The notes under the pieces: model-generated
What the model was told of the DNA's origin: nothing
Databases searched by the model: none
What the model saw: only the letters and a program-made list of their open reading frames with translations
Translations under genes and position numbers: made by a program
Assembly (NCBI GenBank): GCA_016716435.1
Contig: JADJWI010000007.1
Location: 62,001-126,000 of the forward strand
Length of the DNA stretch: 64,000 bases
From: Acidobacteriota bacterium
GTDB taxonomy: Bacteria > Acidobacteriota > Blastocatellia > Pyrinomonadales > Pyrinomonadaceae
Direction: 5' to 3'
In this document: positions 6,643 through 14,907 of the stretch, one piece after another
How the letters are laid out: each line of letters starts with the position of its first letter
Position numbering within the stretch: the stretch's first letter is position 1

Positions 6643-8202
6643 ATGGAACATTTTGACGTCCTAATTATCGGTGCGGGGCTTTCGGGTATTGGGGCCGGGG
6701 CACAGGTGCGGATGGAGCTGCCGGGGAAGCGGTTTGCGATACTTGAGGGGCGGGCGGCGAGCGGCGGGACTTGGGACCTATTTCGCTATCCGGGCGTGCG
6801 GTCGGATTCGGATATGTACACGCTCGGGTATCGGTTTCAGCCGTGGAAAGAGCAGAAAGCGATAGCAGACGGGCCTTCGATATTGAACTACATCCGCGAG
6901 ACGGCCCGCGAGTATGACCTTGAGAAAGAGATCCGCTACGGGCACCGGGTGCGGCGTGCGGAGTGGAGTTCGGAGGAAGCGAAGTGGACGGTTGAGGTGG
7001 AGTTGGTGCGACGCGGTGACGCGGAGAATGGGAGAAAAGGAGAAGAGGAGACCGGGAGAAAAGGAGAAGAGGGGACGCGGGGACGCGGAGGCGAAAGCAC
7101 GCAAACAAACTGGCCGCACGCTGACGCAGGCGGTTCTGACAGAGCGACGTTCACTTGCAGCTTTCTTTATCTGTGCACCGGTTATTACAAATACGAGGAA
7201 GGCTATACGCCGGAGTGGGCGGGTTTTGGGGATTACGAGGGCACGGTGGTGCATCCGCAGAAGTGGCCGGCGGGGCTCGATTATGCGGGCAAGCGTGTGC
7301 TCGTGATCGGAAGCGGTGCGACGGCTGTGACGCTCGTGCCGGCGATGGCGGAGACGGCGGAGCATGTAACGATGCTCCAGCGGTCGCCGACGTATGTTGT
7401 TTCGATGCCGTCCGAGGATCGCATCGCCAACGCGTTTCGTGCCGTGCTGCCGGCAAAGGCGGCTTATGCGGCGACGCGTTGGAAGAATGTGCTGCGGCAG
7501 ATGTTCTTTTACGGCCTCGCGAAAAAGCGGCCGTCGGCGATGAAGCGGCTGATCGAGAAAGGCATCCGGGCCGAGCTCGGCGAGGAGCAGCTCGAGCATT
7601 TCCGGCCGAACTATAACCCCTGGGATCAGCGGCTTTGCCTCGTGCCGGATTCGGACCTTTTTGCAGCGATCCGCGAGGGACGGGCATCGGTCGTGACGAG
7701 CGAGATCGAGACATTCATGAAGACCGGTGTTCGGCTAACGAGCGGAGAAGAGATCGAGGCGGACATTGTCGTGACGGCGACCGGGCTCGTGCTGAAGATC
7801 ATGGACGGCCTCGAGCTCTCGGTCGATGGCGAACCGGTCGTGCTGTCGGAGAAGATCGCCTACAAGGGAATGATGTACAACGACGTGCCGAATCTGGCGC
7901 AGGCCTTTGGCTACACGAACGCTTCGTGGACGCTGAAATGCGACCTGACGAGCGAATACGTTTGCCGGTTGATAAAGCACATGGACGCGAACGGGTTCCG
8001 AAGCTGCACGCCGCGGCTCGATGACGACACGATCACCCGCGAACCTGCTCTCGATTTCAACTCCGGCTACGTCCTGCGTGCACTCGGCGAGATACCGAGC
8101 CAGGGATCGAAGCACCCTTGGCGGCTGCATCAGAATTACGCCAAGGACCTGCGGATGCTCCGCTACGGCCGGCTCGAAGACGGGACGATGGAGTTCAGAT
8201 GA
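6643..8202 (+). CDS. EthA-type FAD-dependent monooxygenase (Baeyer-Villiger class) with an in-frame repeat insertion
   Basis: A 519-residue flavoprotein monooxygenase. The FAD-binding GxGxxG is GAGLSGIG at residue 10; a NADPH-binding GSGATAV lies near residue 225. The stretches SGGTWDLFRYPGVRSDSDMY and LCTGYYKYEEGYTPEW are typical of EthA-like Baeyer-Villiger enzymes, which insert oxygen next to a ketone or oxidise sulfur compounds. About 35 hydrophilic residues (about 122-165), made mainly of the octamer array at 7013-7092, lie between two strands where relatives have a short turn. The SDR encoded next overlaps it by 4 bp, suggesting joint ketone/alcohol metabolism. The substrate is unknown. 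Confidence 0.88.
   Translation: MEHFDVLIIGAGLSGIGAGAQVRMELPGKRFAILEGRAASGGTWDLFRYPGVRSDSDMYTLGYRFQPWKEQKAIADGPSILNYIRETAREYDLEKEIRYGHRVRRAEWSSEEAKWTVEVELVRRGDAENGRKGEEETGRKGEEGTRGRGGESTQTNWPHADAGGSDRATFTCSFLYLCTGYYKYEEGYTPEWAGFGDYEGTVVHPQKWPAGLDYAGKRVLVIGSGATAVTLVPAMAETAEHVTMLQRSPTYVVSMPSEDRIANAFRAVLPAKAAYAATRWKNVLRQMFFYGLAKKRPSAMKRLIEKGIRAELGEEQLEHFRPNYNPWDQRLCLVPDSDLFAAIREGRASVVTSEIETFMKTGVRLTSGEEIEADIVVTATGLVLKIMDGLELSVDGEPVVLSEKIAYKGMMYNDVPNLAQAFGYTNASWTLKCDLTSEYVCRLIKHMDANGFRSCTPRLDDDTITREPALDFNSGYVLRALGEIPSQGSKHPWRLHQNYAKDLRMLRYGRLEDGTMEFR
7013..7092 (+). repeat. Purine-rich octamer array inside the monooxygenase gene
   Basis: Ten consecutive octamers with consensus RRGGAGAA occur here, for example GCGGAGAA, TGGGAGAA, AAGGAGAA and GAGGAGAC, ending GAGGGGAC GCGGGGAC GCGGAGGC. 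The array is read through in frame and encodes repeated GRKGEE-type residues. A second array of the same period, orientation and end sequence lies at 54409-54488. Confidence 0.85.
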
Positions 8203-9035
8203 CGATCAGACGAGATAGCGTTGCGGTGGTGACAGGTGCGGGTTCGGGGATCGGGCGGGCGTTGGCAAAGCGGCTCGCGGCGGAGGGCATTGCGGGGCTG
8301 GCTTTGGCCGACGTGAACCCCGAGGGGCTCGACGAAACGGCATCGGCGATCAGCGGCACGACAAAGGTGACGACGCACATTGTGGATGTTTCCGACCGCG
8401 TGGCGATGCAGACTTTCGTTGATGATGTGATGCGCGAGCACGGCCGCGTTACCCACGTGATCAACAACGCGGGCGTCGCGCTCGGCGGCACGCTGCGGGA
8501 GGTTACGCTCGATGAGATCGAGTGGCTGATGGGCGTCAACTTCTGGGGCGTGGTCCACGGGACGAAGCTCTTTATGCCGCATCTTGAGAAAGAGCAGTCG
8601 GCACATATCGTGAATATCTCGAGCCTATTCGGGCTGGTCGCACCGCCCGGACAGACGGCCTATTGTGCGAGCAAGTTTGCCGTCCGCGGGTTTACGGAAG
8701 CCTTGAAGCACGAGCTGGAAGGGACGAACATCGCCGTTTCATCGGTCCACCCCGGCGGGGTTCGGACCAACATCGCGAACAGTGCCCGCATCGCCGCAAA
8801 CACCGCCCACACCGCCGAAGAGATCGAACGCCGGCTGAAACGGATGAACCGAAACCTCTCGACCACCACACCCGACCGCGCCGCCGAGATCATCGTAAAC
8901 GGCATCAAAAAACGCAGCCCGCGGATCATCGTCGGCCCCGATGCACAACTCCTAAGCTGGATCCAACGGCTCTTCCCCAAACGCTACCTCGCCATCGCCA
9001 ACGCGATCAGCCGAGGGAAGCTGAATGAGACTTAG
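8199..9035 (+). CDS. Short-chain dehydrogenase/reductase coupled to the monooxygenase
   Basis: A 278-residue classical SDR. It has the cofactor motif TGAGSGIG near residue 14, NNAGVALGG near residue 90, a catalytic serine in NISSLFG and YCASK (Tyr and Lys of YxxxK) near residue 158. Such enzymes reduce or oxidise carbonyl/alcohol groups with NAD(P). The ATG at 8199 overlaps the monooxygenase stop codon (ATGA), so translation is coupled; an upstream in-frame start inside the monooxygenase gene is less likely because the family begins just before the Rossmann strand. The pair probably interconverts an alcohol and a ketone and then oxygenates the ketone. Confidence 0.9.
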   Translation: MTIRRDSVAVVTGAGSGIGRALAKRLAAEGIAGLALADVNPEGLDETASAISGTTKVTTHIVDVSDRVAMQTFVDDVMREHGRVTHVINNAGVALGGTLREVTLDEIEWLMGVNFWGVVHGTKLFMPHLEKEQSAHIVNISSLFGLVAPPGQTAYCASKFAVRGFTEALKHELEGTNIAVSSVHPGGVRTNIANSARIAANTAHTAEEIERRLKRMNRNLSTTTPDRAAEIIVNGIKKRSPRIIVGPDAQLLSWIQRLFPKRYLAIANAISRGKLNET

Positions 9036-9103
9036 GGCTAAAAGTGCCCGCACGACGTATTGAGGTAGAATAGCCTCTAGGCGAAACGACCTACTGATTC
9101 GTT

Positions 9104-10132
9104 ATGAAGATAATTGTTACAGGCGGGGCGGGGTTCATTGGGAGTGCTGTTGTTTGGCGGTTGAACGAGATGGGTGTGGACGACATCCTGATCGCCGATG
9201 TGATGGACGAGACGGACAAGTGGAAGAATCTGGTGCCGCTCCGGTTTGCTGATTACATCGATGCCTACGATCTAATGGACGACCTCGACGAGTTCAAGGA
9301 TGCCGATGTTGTCTTTCACCTCGGGGCGTGTTCCTCGACGACCGAGACCGACGCGGACTATATGATCCGCAATAATTATCACTACACGCAGGACCTTGCG
9401 CGTTGGGCGGTGAAGAACGATATCCGATTCATTTACGCTTCATCGGCGGCGACCTATGGCGACGGCTCGGCCGGGATGGCCGATGGCTTTGAGCATTTGG
9501 GCAAGCTGCGGCCGCTGAATGTTTACGGCTATTCCAAACACCTCTTTGATCAATGGGCGGCCCGCAACGGGCTCTTTGACAAGATCGTCGGCCTGAAATA
9601 TTTCAACGTCTTTGGGCCGAATGAGGATCACAAGGGCGACATGCGTTCGCTGGTGAACAAGGCGTTCGATCAGATAAATTCGACCGGCAAGCTACAGCTT
9701 TTCAAGAGTGCAAACCCAGACTACGAAGATGGCGAATTTGGACGCGATTTTGTTTATGTGAAAGACGCGGTCGGGATGACGCTGCATTTCTGGGACTCAG
9801 GAGCCCTTACTGACGTGCGGGCCTCTGACGGAGGAGCCATTACTAACGTGCGGGCCTCGGACACACGCGGCGGGCTTTTTAACGTCGGCTCGGGGCGGAT
9901 GAATACCTGGAACGCTCTTGCCGATGCCATCTTCAAGGCGCTCGACCTGCCGCGGAACGTCGAATTCATCGACATGCCCGAGCATCTTCGCGACCGTTAT
10001 CAATATCACACACAGGCTGATCTCACCCGCATCCGCAACTCCGGCTATACGGCCGAGACGACCCCGCTCGATTCGGCAGTCGCCGATTATGTGAGAAACT
10101 ATCTAGTTCCGGGCAAGCATCTCGGAGACTAG
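9104..10132 (+). CDS. hldD: ADP-L-glycero-D-manno-heptose 6-epimerase
   Basis: A 342-residue extended SDR. GGAGFIGSAVV opens the Rossmann fold; HLGACSSTTETDADYM and a YGYSK catalytic Tyr/Lys are diagnostic of HldD, which converts ADP-D-glycero-beta-D-manno-heptose to the L-glycero form for the LPS inner core. The C-terminal RYQYHTQADL also fits. Between FWDS and GLFNVGSG there are about 22 extra residues encoded by the doubled repeat at 9800-9862; the usual E. coli-type enzyme has only a short link there and about 310 residues in all. ribF follows after 4 bp. A TAGAAT box at 9066-9071 may be its -10. Confidence 0.93.
   Translation: MKIIVTGGAGFIGSAVVWRLNEMGVDDILIADVMDETDKWKNLVPLRFADYIDAYDLMDDLDEFKDADVVFHLGACSSTTETDADYMIRNNYHYTQDLARWAVKNDIRFIYASSAATYGDGSAGMADGFEHLGKLRPLNVYGYSKHLFDQWAARNGLFDKIVGLKYFNVFGPNEDHKGDMRSLVNKAFDQINSTGKLQLFKSANPDYEDGEFGRDFVYVKDAVGMTLHFWDSGALTDVRASDGGAITNVRASDTRGGLFNVGSGRMNTWNALADAIFKALDLPRNVEFIDMPEHLRDRYQYHTQADLTRIRNSGYTAETTPLDSAVADYVRNYLVPGKHLGD
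9800..9862 (+). repeat. Doubled 30-bp repeat inserted in hldD
   Basis: Two copies of a 30-bp unit (9800-9829 and 9833-9862) match at 27 of 30 positions and are spaced 33 bp apart, exactly 11 codons. Both encode a (T/N)VRASD core (ALTDVRASD and AITNVRASD). The unit is not part of the HldD family sequence. Confidence 0.8.
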
Positions 10133-10136
10133 CGGA

Positions 10137-11090
10137 ATGAAGATCTTTCACGGCACAGAGAATGCCAATATTCAAAAGCCGACCGTTTTGACGCTCGGCG
10201 TTTTTGACGGGCTCCACCTTGGGCATCAGCGGATAATGGAGACGGTAGCCGAGCGGGCGGTGGCGGTCGATGCGGTCCCGACGGCGATCACATTCGACCC
10301 GCATCCGCGAGCCGTGCTGCATCCTGAGTCGGCACCGCCGCTATTGCAGACGCTTGATCAGCGGCTTGCGAACCTGGAGGTTTTGGGAATTGAGCAGGCG
10401 ATCGTCGTTCAGTTTGACGAAGCGTTTGCGAGGCAGCCGGCGGAGGATTTCATCACTGAGATAATCAATGACCGTCTGCAGGCAAGGGAAGTCCATTTGG
10501 GCCAGGATTTTGCCTTTGGCCGCGGCCGCGGCGGCAATATCGAACTGCTGAAGAAGATGGGCGGCGAACTCGGCTTCATCGCCGAGGAAGTTCCGGAGGT
10601 CCGGCTTCGCGGGCAACGGATCAGTTCGTCAAAGATACGGCATCTTTTGAACGAGGGCCGCGTGAACCTTGCTCGCCGGATGCTCGGCCGGCCTTACGGC
10701 GTTGAGGGCGTGATCGAACGCGGTGCCCAACGCGGACGAACGATCGGCTTCCCGACCGCGAATCTCAAGCCGCATAATCGCGTAATTCCCAAATTTGGGG
10801 TTTATGCGACCGCAACGCTTGTTGATGGCACATGGCGGCGGAGCATTACGAATATCGGTGTCCGGCCGACCTTCGAAAATGACGTTGAGCCTTCCATCGA
10901 ATCTTTCATTTTCGATTTCGAGGGCGACCTTTACGGCGACGTGCTCCGCGTGCGTTTCCTGCACCGCATTCGTGACGAGCGTAAGTTCAACGGAATAGAT
11001 GAGTTGCGGGCACAGATCGAGCGCGACACCGACAGGGCGAGGAACTATTTCAGCCGTCCGGGCGTAAAGAATATGCTCGAGATACTTTAA
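10137..11090 (+). CDS. ribF: Bifunctional riboflavin kinase/FAD synthetase
   Basis: A 317-residue RibF. The N-terminal nucleotidyltransferase half has GVFDGLHLGHQ near residue 22 and a late ISSSKIR segment; the C-terminal kinase half has GRTIGFPTANL near residue 201, where the PTAN motif binds ATP-Mg. It phosphorylates riboflavin to FMN and adenylates FMN to FAD. Length is normal for the family. It begins 4 bp after hldD, so the two are probably cotranscribed although they belong to different pathways. It would supply FAD to the flavoenzymes nearby, but that is general rather than specific. Confidence 0.95.
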   Translation: MKIFHGTENANIQKPTVLTLGVFDGLHLGHQRIMETVAERAVAVDAVPTAITFDPHPRAVLHPESAPPLLQTLDQRLANLEVLGIEQAIVVQFDEAFARQPAEDFITEIINDRLQAREVHLGQDFAFGRGRGGNIELLKKMGGELGFIAEEVPEVRLRGQRISSSKIRHLLNEGRVNLARRMLGRPYGVEGVIERGAQRGRTIGFPTANLKPHNRVIPKFGVYATATLVDGTWRRSITNIGVRPTFENDVEPSIESFIFDFEGDLYGDVLRVRFLHRIRDERKFNGIDELRAQIERDTDRARNYFSRPGVKNMLEIL

Positions 11091-11150
11091 TGCAAACACC
11101 GGTAGGTCAACCGCATCGAAAGAGGCTTGGGCGGCGAAGATAGTAGGCGG

Positions 11151-12899
11151 ATGAAAGATTTAACTAAAGAGCAGGGCCTCGCGGTGGTCGAGCCGGCACT
11201 TCCGGCCCGAAATGGGACGAATGGCAACGGCTCGCGGCCGATGGTGGCGACCGAGGAACTGCCGATCGCGAAATTTGTCTCGAATGACCAGTTAATTGCC
11301 GAAGAAAAGTTTCTGACGAAGAAAGAATCGGAGGTCGAGCGGAGTTATACGGGCATCCGCGGATGGCTGCGCATCGCAAATGTCTCCGGCGTCATCGGCA
11401 AGCTTGGCCTCTATCTTTACCTCGATCAATACGAGATGCACCGAAAGGCGCAGCTCCAACACGCACGGGAACGAATGAAGACGGCCGAGCGGCTTACTCG
11501 GGCGGCCGTTCTGGGCGAAAAGCTCTACGGGATTCGGCTTTGGTTCTTTCATAACACGATGTTGCTGCTTCGCCGCTTCTTTCTAGGGAGCGAGCTGAAC
11601 CGTGAGGTGAACCAGGAAAAGCAGGCCGTTTGGCTCAAGGAGAAGCTGATCGAGCTGGGGCCGACGTTTATCAAGATCGGGCAATCGATGGGCACGCGGG
11701 CGGACCTTCTGCCGCTGCCGTTCGTCATTGCGCTCGGCGAACTGCAGGACAACGTACCGCCGTTTGACAACGAGATCGCCTTCGCCCGGATCGAGAAAGA
11801 GCTCGGGCTGAAGATCAATGACGTTTACAAAGAATTTGAGCTAAAGCCGGTCGCGGCCGCATCGCTCGGGCAGGTATATCGGGCACGGCTACACACCGGC
11901 GAAGAGGTCGCCGTAAAAGTTCAAAGGCCGAATCTCGAGGCGACGATCAAGGGCGACCTGCAGATCCTGCGAAAGGTGGCGGATTTTGCCGAGCGGTTTC
12001 CGCAGCTCAACGAAAACGCCGATTGGTCCGGGATGCTCCGCGAATTTAACGAGACCATCCACGAAGAGATGGACTACGCCGCCGAGGGGCAGAACGCCGA
12101 GCGGTTCCGCGAGAACTTCAGGAATTGGGACAATGTACACGTCCCGAAGATCTATTGGAACGCCACAACCTCGAAAGTGCTGACGATGGAGTACATCCAC
12201 GGCACGAAGGTGACGGACCTTGAACAGCTTCAGGCGCAGCAGATAGCCCCCGAGAAGGTCAATCGACTGCTTATCCGGACTTATCTCAAACAGCTTTTGG
12301 AGGACGGGTTCTTCCACGCCGATCCGCATCCGGGCAATCTGCTTGTGATGCCAGATGGGCGGCTTGCGTTCTTTGACTTCGGCATGGTCGGGCGGATCTC
12401 GCCGGAACTGCAGTCAAAGATGATCGATGCATTCTTTCACGTCGTCAGCAAAGATCCGGCCGGGATCGCGCAAGATCTTATCGACCTCAATTTCTTGAAG
12501 CCCGGCGTCGATGCTGCGGCGGTGCGTCCGGTGGTCGAGAAGATGTTCGAGTTTCACCTGAACCTGAAGCTCAAGGATGTAAATTTCAAAGAGTTGACCT
12601 ACGACCTGGCGGATGTGATGTACGATTACCCGTTCCGCCTGCCGTCTAATTTTACTTACATAATGCGGGCTTTGATGACGCTCGAGGGTATTGGCATCAT
12701 CACCGACCCCGAGTTCAACTTCTTTGAAACCGCGAAGCCCTACGCCAAAGAATTTATGCTCAAACGCGAGGGCCGCGACTTCCGCAAGATCTTCGTCGAC
12801 AAAATAATGGGCCGCGAAGACGGCGGCAAGATCGACTGGGACCGCACATGGAAACTCGCGAAAATGGCCGTGAAGACCGTCTTGAACACGGGTAAGTAA
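11151..12899 (+). CDS. ABC1/UbiB/AarF-family atypical kinase-like protein
   Basis: A 582-residue protein of the ABC1 family. The defining motifs are present: KIGQSMGTRADLLP (KxGQ), the alanine-rich loop AAASLGQVYRA, VAVKVQRP with the kinase lysine, FFHADPHPGNLL and FFDFGMVG. UbiB homologues are membrane-associated ATPases that aid ubiquinone or other isoprenoid-lipid biosynthesis. A 60-residue Asn/Gly-rich N-terminal extension precedes the conserved domain. No strong membrane pair is seen at the C-terminus, unlike E. coli UbiB. The ATG at 11151 is chosen over a TTG at 11127 because the purine-rich stretch AGGCGG directly precedes it. Confidence 0.88.
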   Translation: MKDLTKEQGLAVVEPALPARNGTNGNGSRPMVATEELPIAKFVSNDQLIAEEKFLTKKESEVERSYTGIRGWLRIANVSGVIGKLGLYLYLDQYEMHRKAQLQHARERMKTAERLTRAAVLGEKLYGIRLWFFHNTMLLLRRFFLGSELNREVNQEKQAVWLKEKLIELGPTFIKIGQSMGTRADLLPLPFVIALGELQDNVPPFDNEIAFARIEKELGLKINDVYKEFELKPVAAASLGQVYRARLHTGEEVAVKVQRPNLEATIKGDLQILRKVADFAERFPQLNENADWSGMLREFNETIHEEMDYAAEGQNAERFRENFRNWDNVHVPKIYWNATTSKVLTMEYIHGTKVTDLEQLQAQQIAPEKVNRLLIRTYLKQLLEDGFFHADPHPGNLLVMPDGRLAFFDFGMVGRISPELQSKMIDAFFHVVSKDPAGIAQDLIDLNFLKPGVDAAAVRPVVEKMFEFHLNLKLKDVNFKELTYDLADVMYDYPFRLPSNFTYIMRALMTLEGIGIITDPEFNFFETAKPYAKEFMLKREGRDFRKIFVDKIMGREDGGKIDWDRTWKLAKMAVKTVLNTGK

Positions 12900-12921
12900 T
12901 TCTTGCATCGATCGGGTTACT

Positions 12922-12959
12922 GTTTTACGATACTCTTATGGATGCTGATACCGTAAAAC
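12922..12959 (+). promoter_or_regulatory. Inverted-repeat operator overlapping the -10 box and start codon of the second vapBC
   Basis: GTTTTACG (12922-12929) and CGTAAAAC (12952-12959) form a perfect 8-bp inverted repeat centred on the start of vapB. The left arm overlaps TACGAT (12926-12931), a -10-like box ending 6 nt before the ATG at 12938. Antitoxin binding here would cover both promoter and start codon. The repeat and spacing are directly visible; the operator role is inferred. Confidence 0.55.
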
Positions 12960-13156
12960 TATCGTCAAAGTTTCAGGTGGTCATACCGCAAAAGGTGAGG
13001 GAGCGAATGAACCTCAAGCCCGGGACTCGGTTTCGCGTGGTCGATGTCGGCGGGACCGTCGAACTAATTCCGATACGGCCGATCGAAGAGTATAAAGGGA
13101 TATTGCGCGGTAAGCTCACGGATACTGAGATCGAACGCGAGGACGACCGGTTGTGA
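12938..13156 (+). CDS. vapB: VapB-type antitoxin, AbrB family (second module)
   Basis: A 72-residue AbrB-like protein: KLSSKFQVVIPQKVRERMNL is the swapped-hairpin DNA-binding motif, followed by a short acidic tail (TEIEREDDRL) that would block VapC. The toxin start overlaps the antitoxin stop codon (GTGA at 13153). It is leaderless by inspection: no Shine-Dalgarno sequence and TACGAT 6 nt upstream. The protein is clearly different from the first VapB in this window, so the two modules are not a recent duplication. Confidence 0.92.
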   Translation: MDADTVKLSSKFQVVIPQKVRERMNLKPGTRFRVVDVGGTVELIPIRPIEEYKGILRGKLTDTEIEREDDRL

Positions 13157-13521
13157 GCGGCCGAAACGTCGTAGATTCTTCAGGTTGGCTTGAGTTCTTG
13201 ACTGGGTCAAGCCGCTCGCGGGTCTTTCTGCCTGCGATCAAGGACACGAAGAACCTGATCGTCCCCGTCATTTCGGTCTATGAGGTGGTGAAGCGAGTCT
13301 TGCGTGATGGCGATGAAGCCGATGCAAGAAACGCTATTCAGGCAATGACGCTCGGCCAAACGGTTGATATTGACCTGTCGTTGGCACTGCAAGCCGCTCG
13401 ATACAAACTCCCGATGGCAGACAGCATCATTTACGCGACCGCCCAATACCATCAGGCAACACTCTGGACACAGGATGAGGATTTTGAAGGCCTTCCGGGT
13501 GTCCGCTATTTTCCAAAGTGA
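13153..13521 (+). CDS. vapC: VapC-family toxin, PIN-domain ribonuclease (second module)
   Basis: A 122-residue PIN protein starting at GTG within the antitoxin stop codon. The acidic residues are D8 (VVDSSGWLE), E44 (SVYEVVKR), D90 (MADSIIYA) and D108/D110 (TQDEDFEGL). All needed metal ligands are present, so it should be an active RNase when freed from VapB. The last codons overlap the start of the next gene (GTGA at 13518), so the downstream CBM9-like gene may be transcribed with the module. Confidence 0.92.
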   Translation: MSGRNVVDSSGWLEFLTGSSRSRVFLPAIKDTKNLIVPVISVYEVVKRVLRDGDEADARNAIQAMTLGQTVDIDLSLALQAARYKLPMADSIIYATAQYHQATLWTQDEDFEGLPGVRYFPK

Positions 13522-14153
13522 AGATCCTCGTTCCCTACAAGCTTGAAGACCCCGCGATGCTGTTGTCGAAAGAGCCTGCAATTCATAGGGATTCAGACTC
13601 CGTAGCCATCGAAACGTATTGGAATGGCGATAGATGCTCGTTGGGCCGAGTATTTGCCTGTTCATTGTCCTGGAGCGATTCCGGACTTTCGGTCACATTT
13701 GACGGACGGCAGGACGAACCGGTGATCGCGTCAGCTGATCCTGTTCTGGAAAGGAAATCGATCGGGCTTTGGGAGCGGGATGTCTGCGAGATATTTATTG
13801 CTCCGGATAGGAATGGGCCGCGTCGGTATTTTGAGTTTGAGGTCGCGCCGACGGGCGAGTGGCTTGATCTTGCTATTGACCTGACGAGCGGCGAGCGGGT
13901 GACGGACTGGGACTACAACTCAGGGATGGAAGCCGCGGCAAAGACAGAGGACGGCCGCGTGCTGATGGCGATGAAGATCCCATGGGAGGCCTTTGGGCGA
14001 AAGCCGAAGGCCGGCGATGTCTGGCTTGGCAACATCTTTCGCTGCGTCGGCGAGGGCGAAACCCGCGGCTACCTCGCCTGGCAGCCGACAATGACCGAAA
14101 AGCCAAACTTCCATGTACCGGAAAAGTTCGGCGAGTTTCACTTCATCAAGTGA
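13518..14153 (+). CDS. CBM9/DOMON-like carbohydrate-binding domain protein
   Basis: A 211-residue protein with no signal peptide. From residue 75 on it matches the family-9 carbohydrate-binding-like fold: LWERDVCEIFIAPD, YFEFEVAPTGEWLDL, MAMKIPWEAFG, GDVWLGNIFRC and the closing GYLAWQPTM and GEFHF segments. The ligand could be a sugar or a heme, as in DOMON relatives. The start is GTG at 13518, overlapping the vapC stop; a later start is possible. Its position behind vapBC looks like read-through coupling rather than shared function. Confidence 0.7.
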   Translation: MKILVPYKLEDPAMLLSKEPAIHRDSDSVAIETYWNGDRCSLGRVFACSLSWSDSGLSVTFDGRQDEPVIASADPVLERKSIGLWERDVCEIFIAPDRNGPRRYFEFEVAPTGEWLDLAIDLTSGERVTDWDYNSGMEAAAKTEDGRVLMAMKIPWEAFGRKPKAGDVWLGNIFRCVGEGETRGYLAWQPTMTEKPNFHVPEKFGEFHFIK

Positions 14154-14155
14154 GA

Positions 14156-14872
14156 TCAGCCCTGAATTAGTTTTTCATTGATCAGTAAAGCGCCCCAGGC
14201 GAGGCTGAAGAGGCCGGCGAGGACGCGGATCCCTTGATTGAGGAAGTCGAAACGGCCGGCGGTGAAGCGGAGCGGTAGGCCCATCAGTAGGCTCATTATC
14301 ATCATTCCCGCGATCGAGCCCACACCAAAGATCACTAGATAGAACATAGCGACAGCGGGCGAAGAGATGGTCGGCAGGACGAGCAGCATCAGTCCGGCAC
14401 TTCCGGCGAGGCCGTGGACGAGCCCGACCGCGACTGCTCGCGGTGCAAAGCGATGGTGCGAGCGTTCGGCGGCCTCATCTTTATGCGTATGTATATGCGT
14501 GTGGGCGTGGCCCCCGTGTTCGTGGGTGTGGGCGTGGATCTTTTCGGCGGTGAAGATCTTTCGTAGTGCATTGAGCCCGAGCAAGACGAGCATTATTCCG
14601 ACGATTCCCTCAAGCCATGCCTCGGTGCTTTCAGAGATCTGCAGCTTGGCAAAGATGACAAGTGCCCCAACCGCGACCAGCGAGATGGTGTGCCCGAGCC
14701 CCCAAAAGCCGCCAATGATCGAGGCTGTCCAAACACGCTTGTGTTCGCTGACGATGGCCGAGACCGCCGCTAGATGATCGGCCTCAACGGCATGATAAAG
14801 CCCAAAGAGAAAGCCGATGACCAGCACGGCGATGGCCGATTGTTCGGGCGTTGGCGAAAGAAGTTGTTCCAT
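14156..14872 (-). CDS. Nickel/cobalt permease-like membrane protein (NiCoT/UreH type)
   Basis: A 238-residue inner membrane protein with about six helices. GLYHAVEADHLAAV carries the HX4DH signature of Ni/Co transporters, and a histidine-rich loop near residues 114-136 (HAHTHEHGGHAHTHIHTH) would gather metal ions. A later GLVHGLAGSAG motif repeats the pattern in the second half. Such proteins import or export Ni or Co; direction cannot be told from sequence. The start at 14872 is chosen because family alignments begin close to the first helix; an upstream start at 14905 would add 11 residues encoded by a GC-rich palindrome. Confidence 0.85.
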   Translation of the reverse strand: MEQLLSPTPEQSAIAVLVIGFLFGLYHAVEADHLAAVSAIVSEHKRVWTASIIGGFWGLGHTISLVAVGALVIFAKLQISESTEAWLEGIVGIMLVLLGLNALRKIFTAEKIHAHTHEHGGHAHTHIHTHKDEAAERSHHRFAPRAVAVGLVHGLAGSAGLMLLVLPTISSPAVAMFYLVIFGVGSIAGMMIMSLLMGLPLRFTAGRFDFLNQGIRVLAGLFSLAWGALLINEKLIQG

Positions 14873-14907
14873 TAAGTGCCTTGCCGGCCAAAGCCGGGAC
14901 TCCAAAC

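Noticed and set aside
7093..7141. Sequence after the octamer array as a copy of the hldD repeat
   Set aside because: Only a short GCGTGCGG-like similarity on the opposite strand; too weak to call a copy.
6778..7714. Long minus-strand open frames across the flavin monooxygenase gene
   Set aside because: Arg/Pro/Ser-rich shadows of the real gene in GC-rich DNA; no start site or known domain.
14873..14907. GC-rich palindrome (CCGGCCAAAGCCGG) next to the Ni/Co permease start as a further dispersed element
   Set aside because: Only one copy is seen in the window, so it cannot be told from an ordinary intergenic hairpin.
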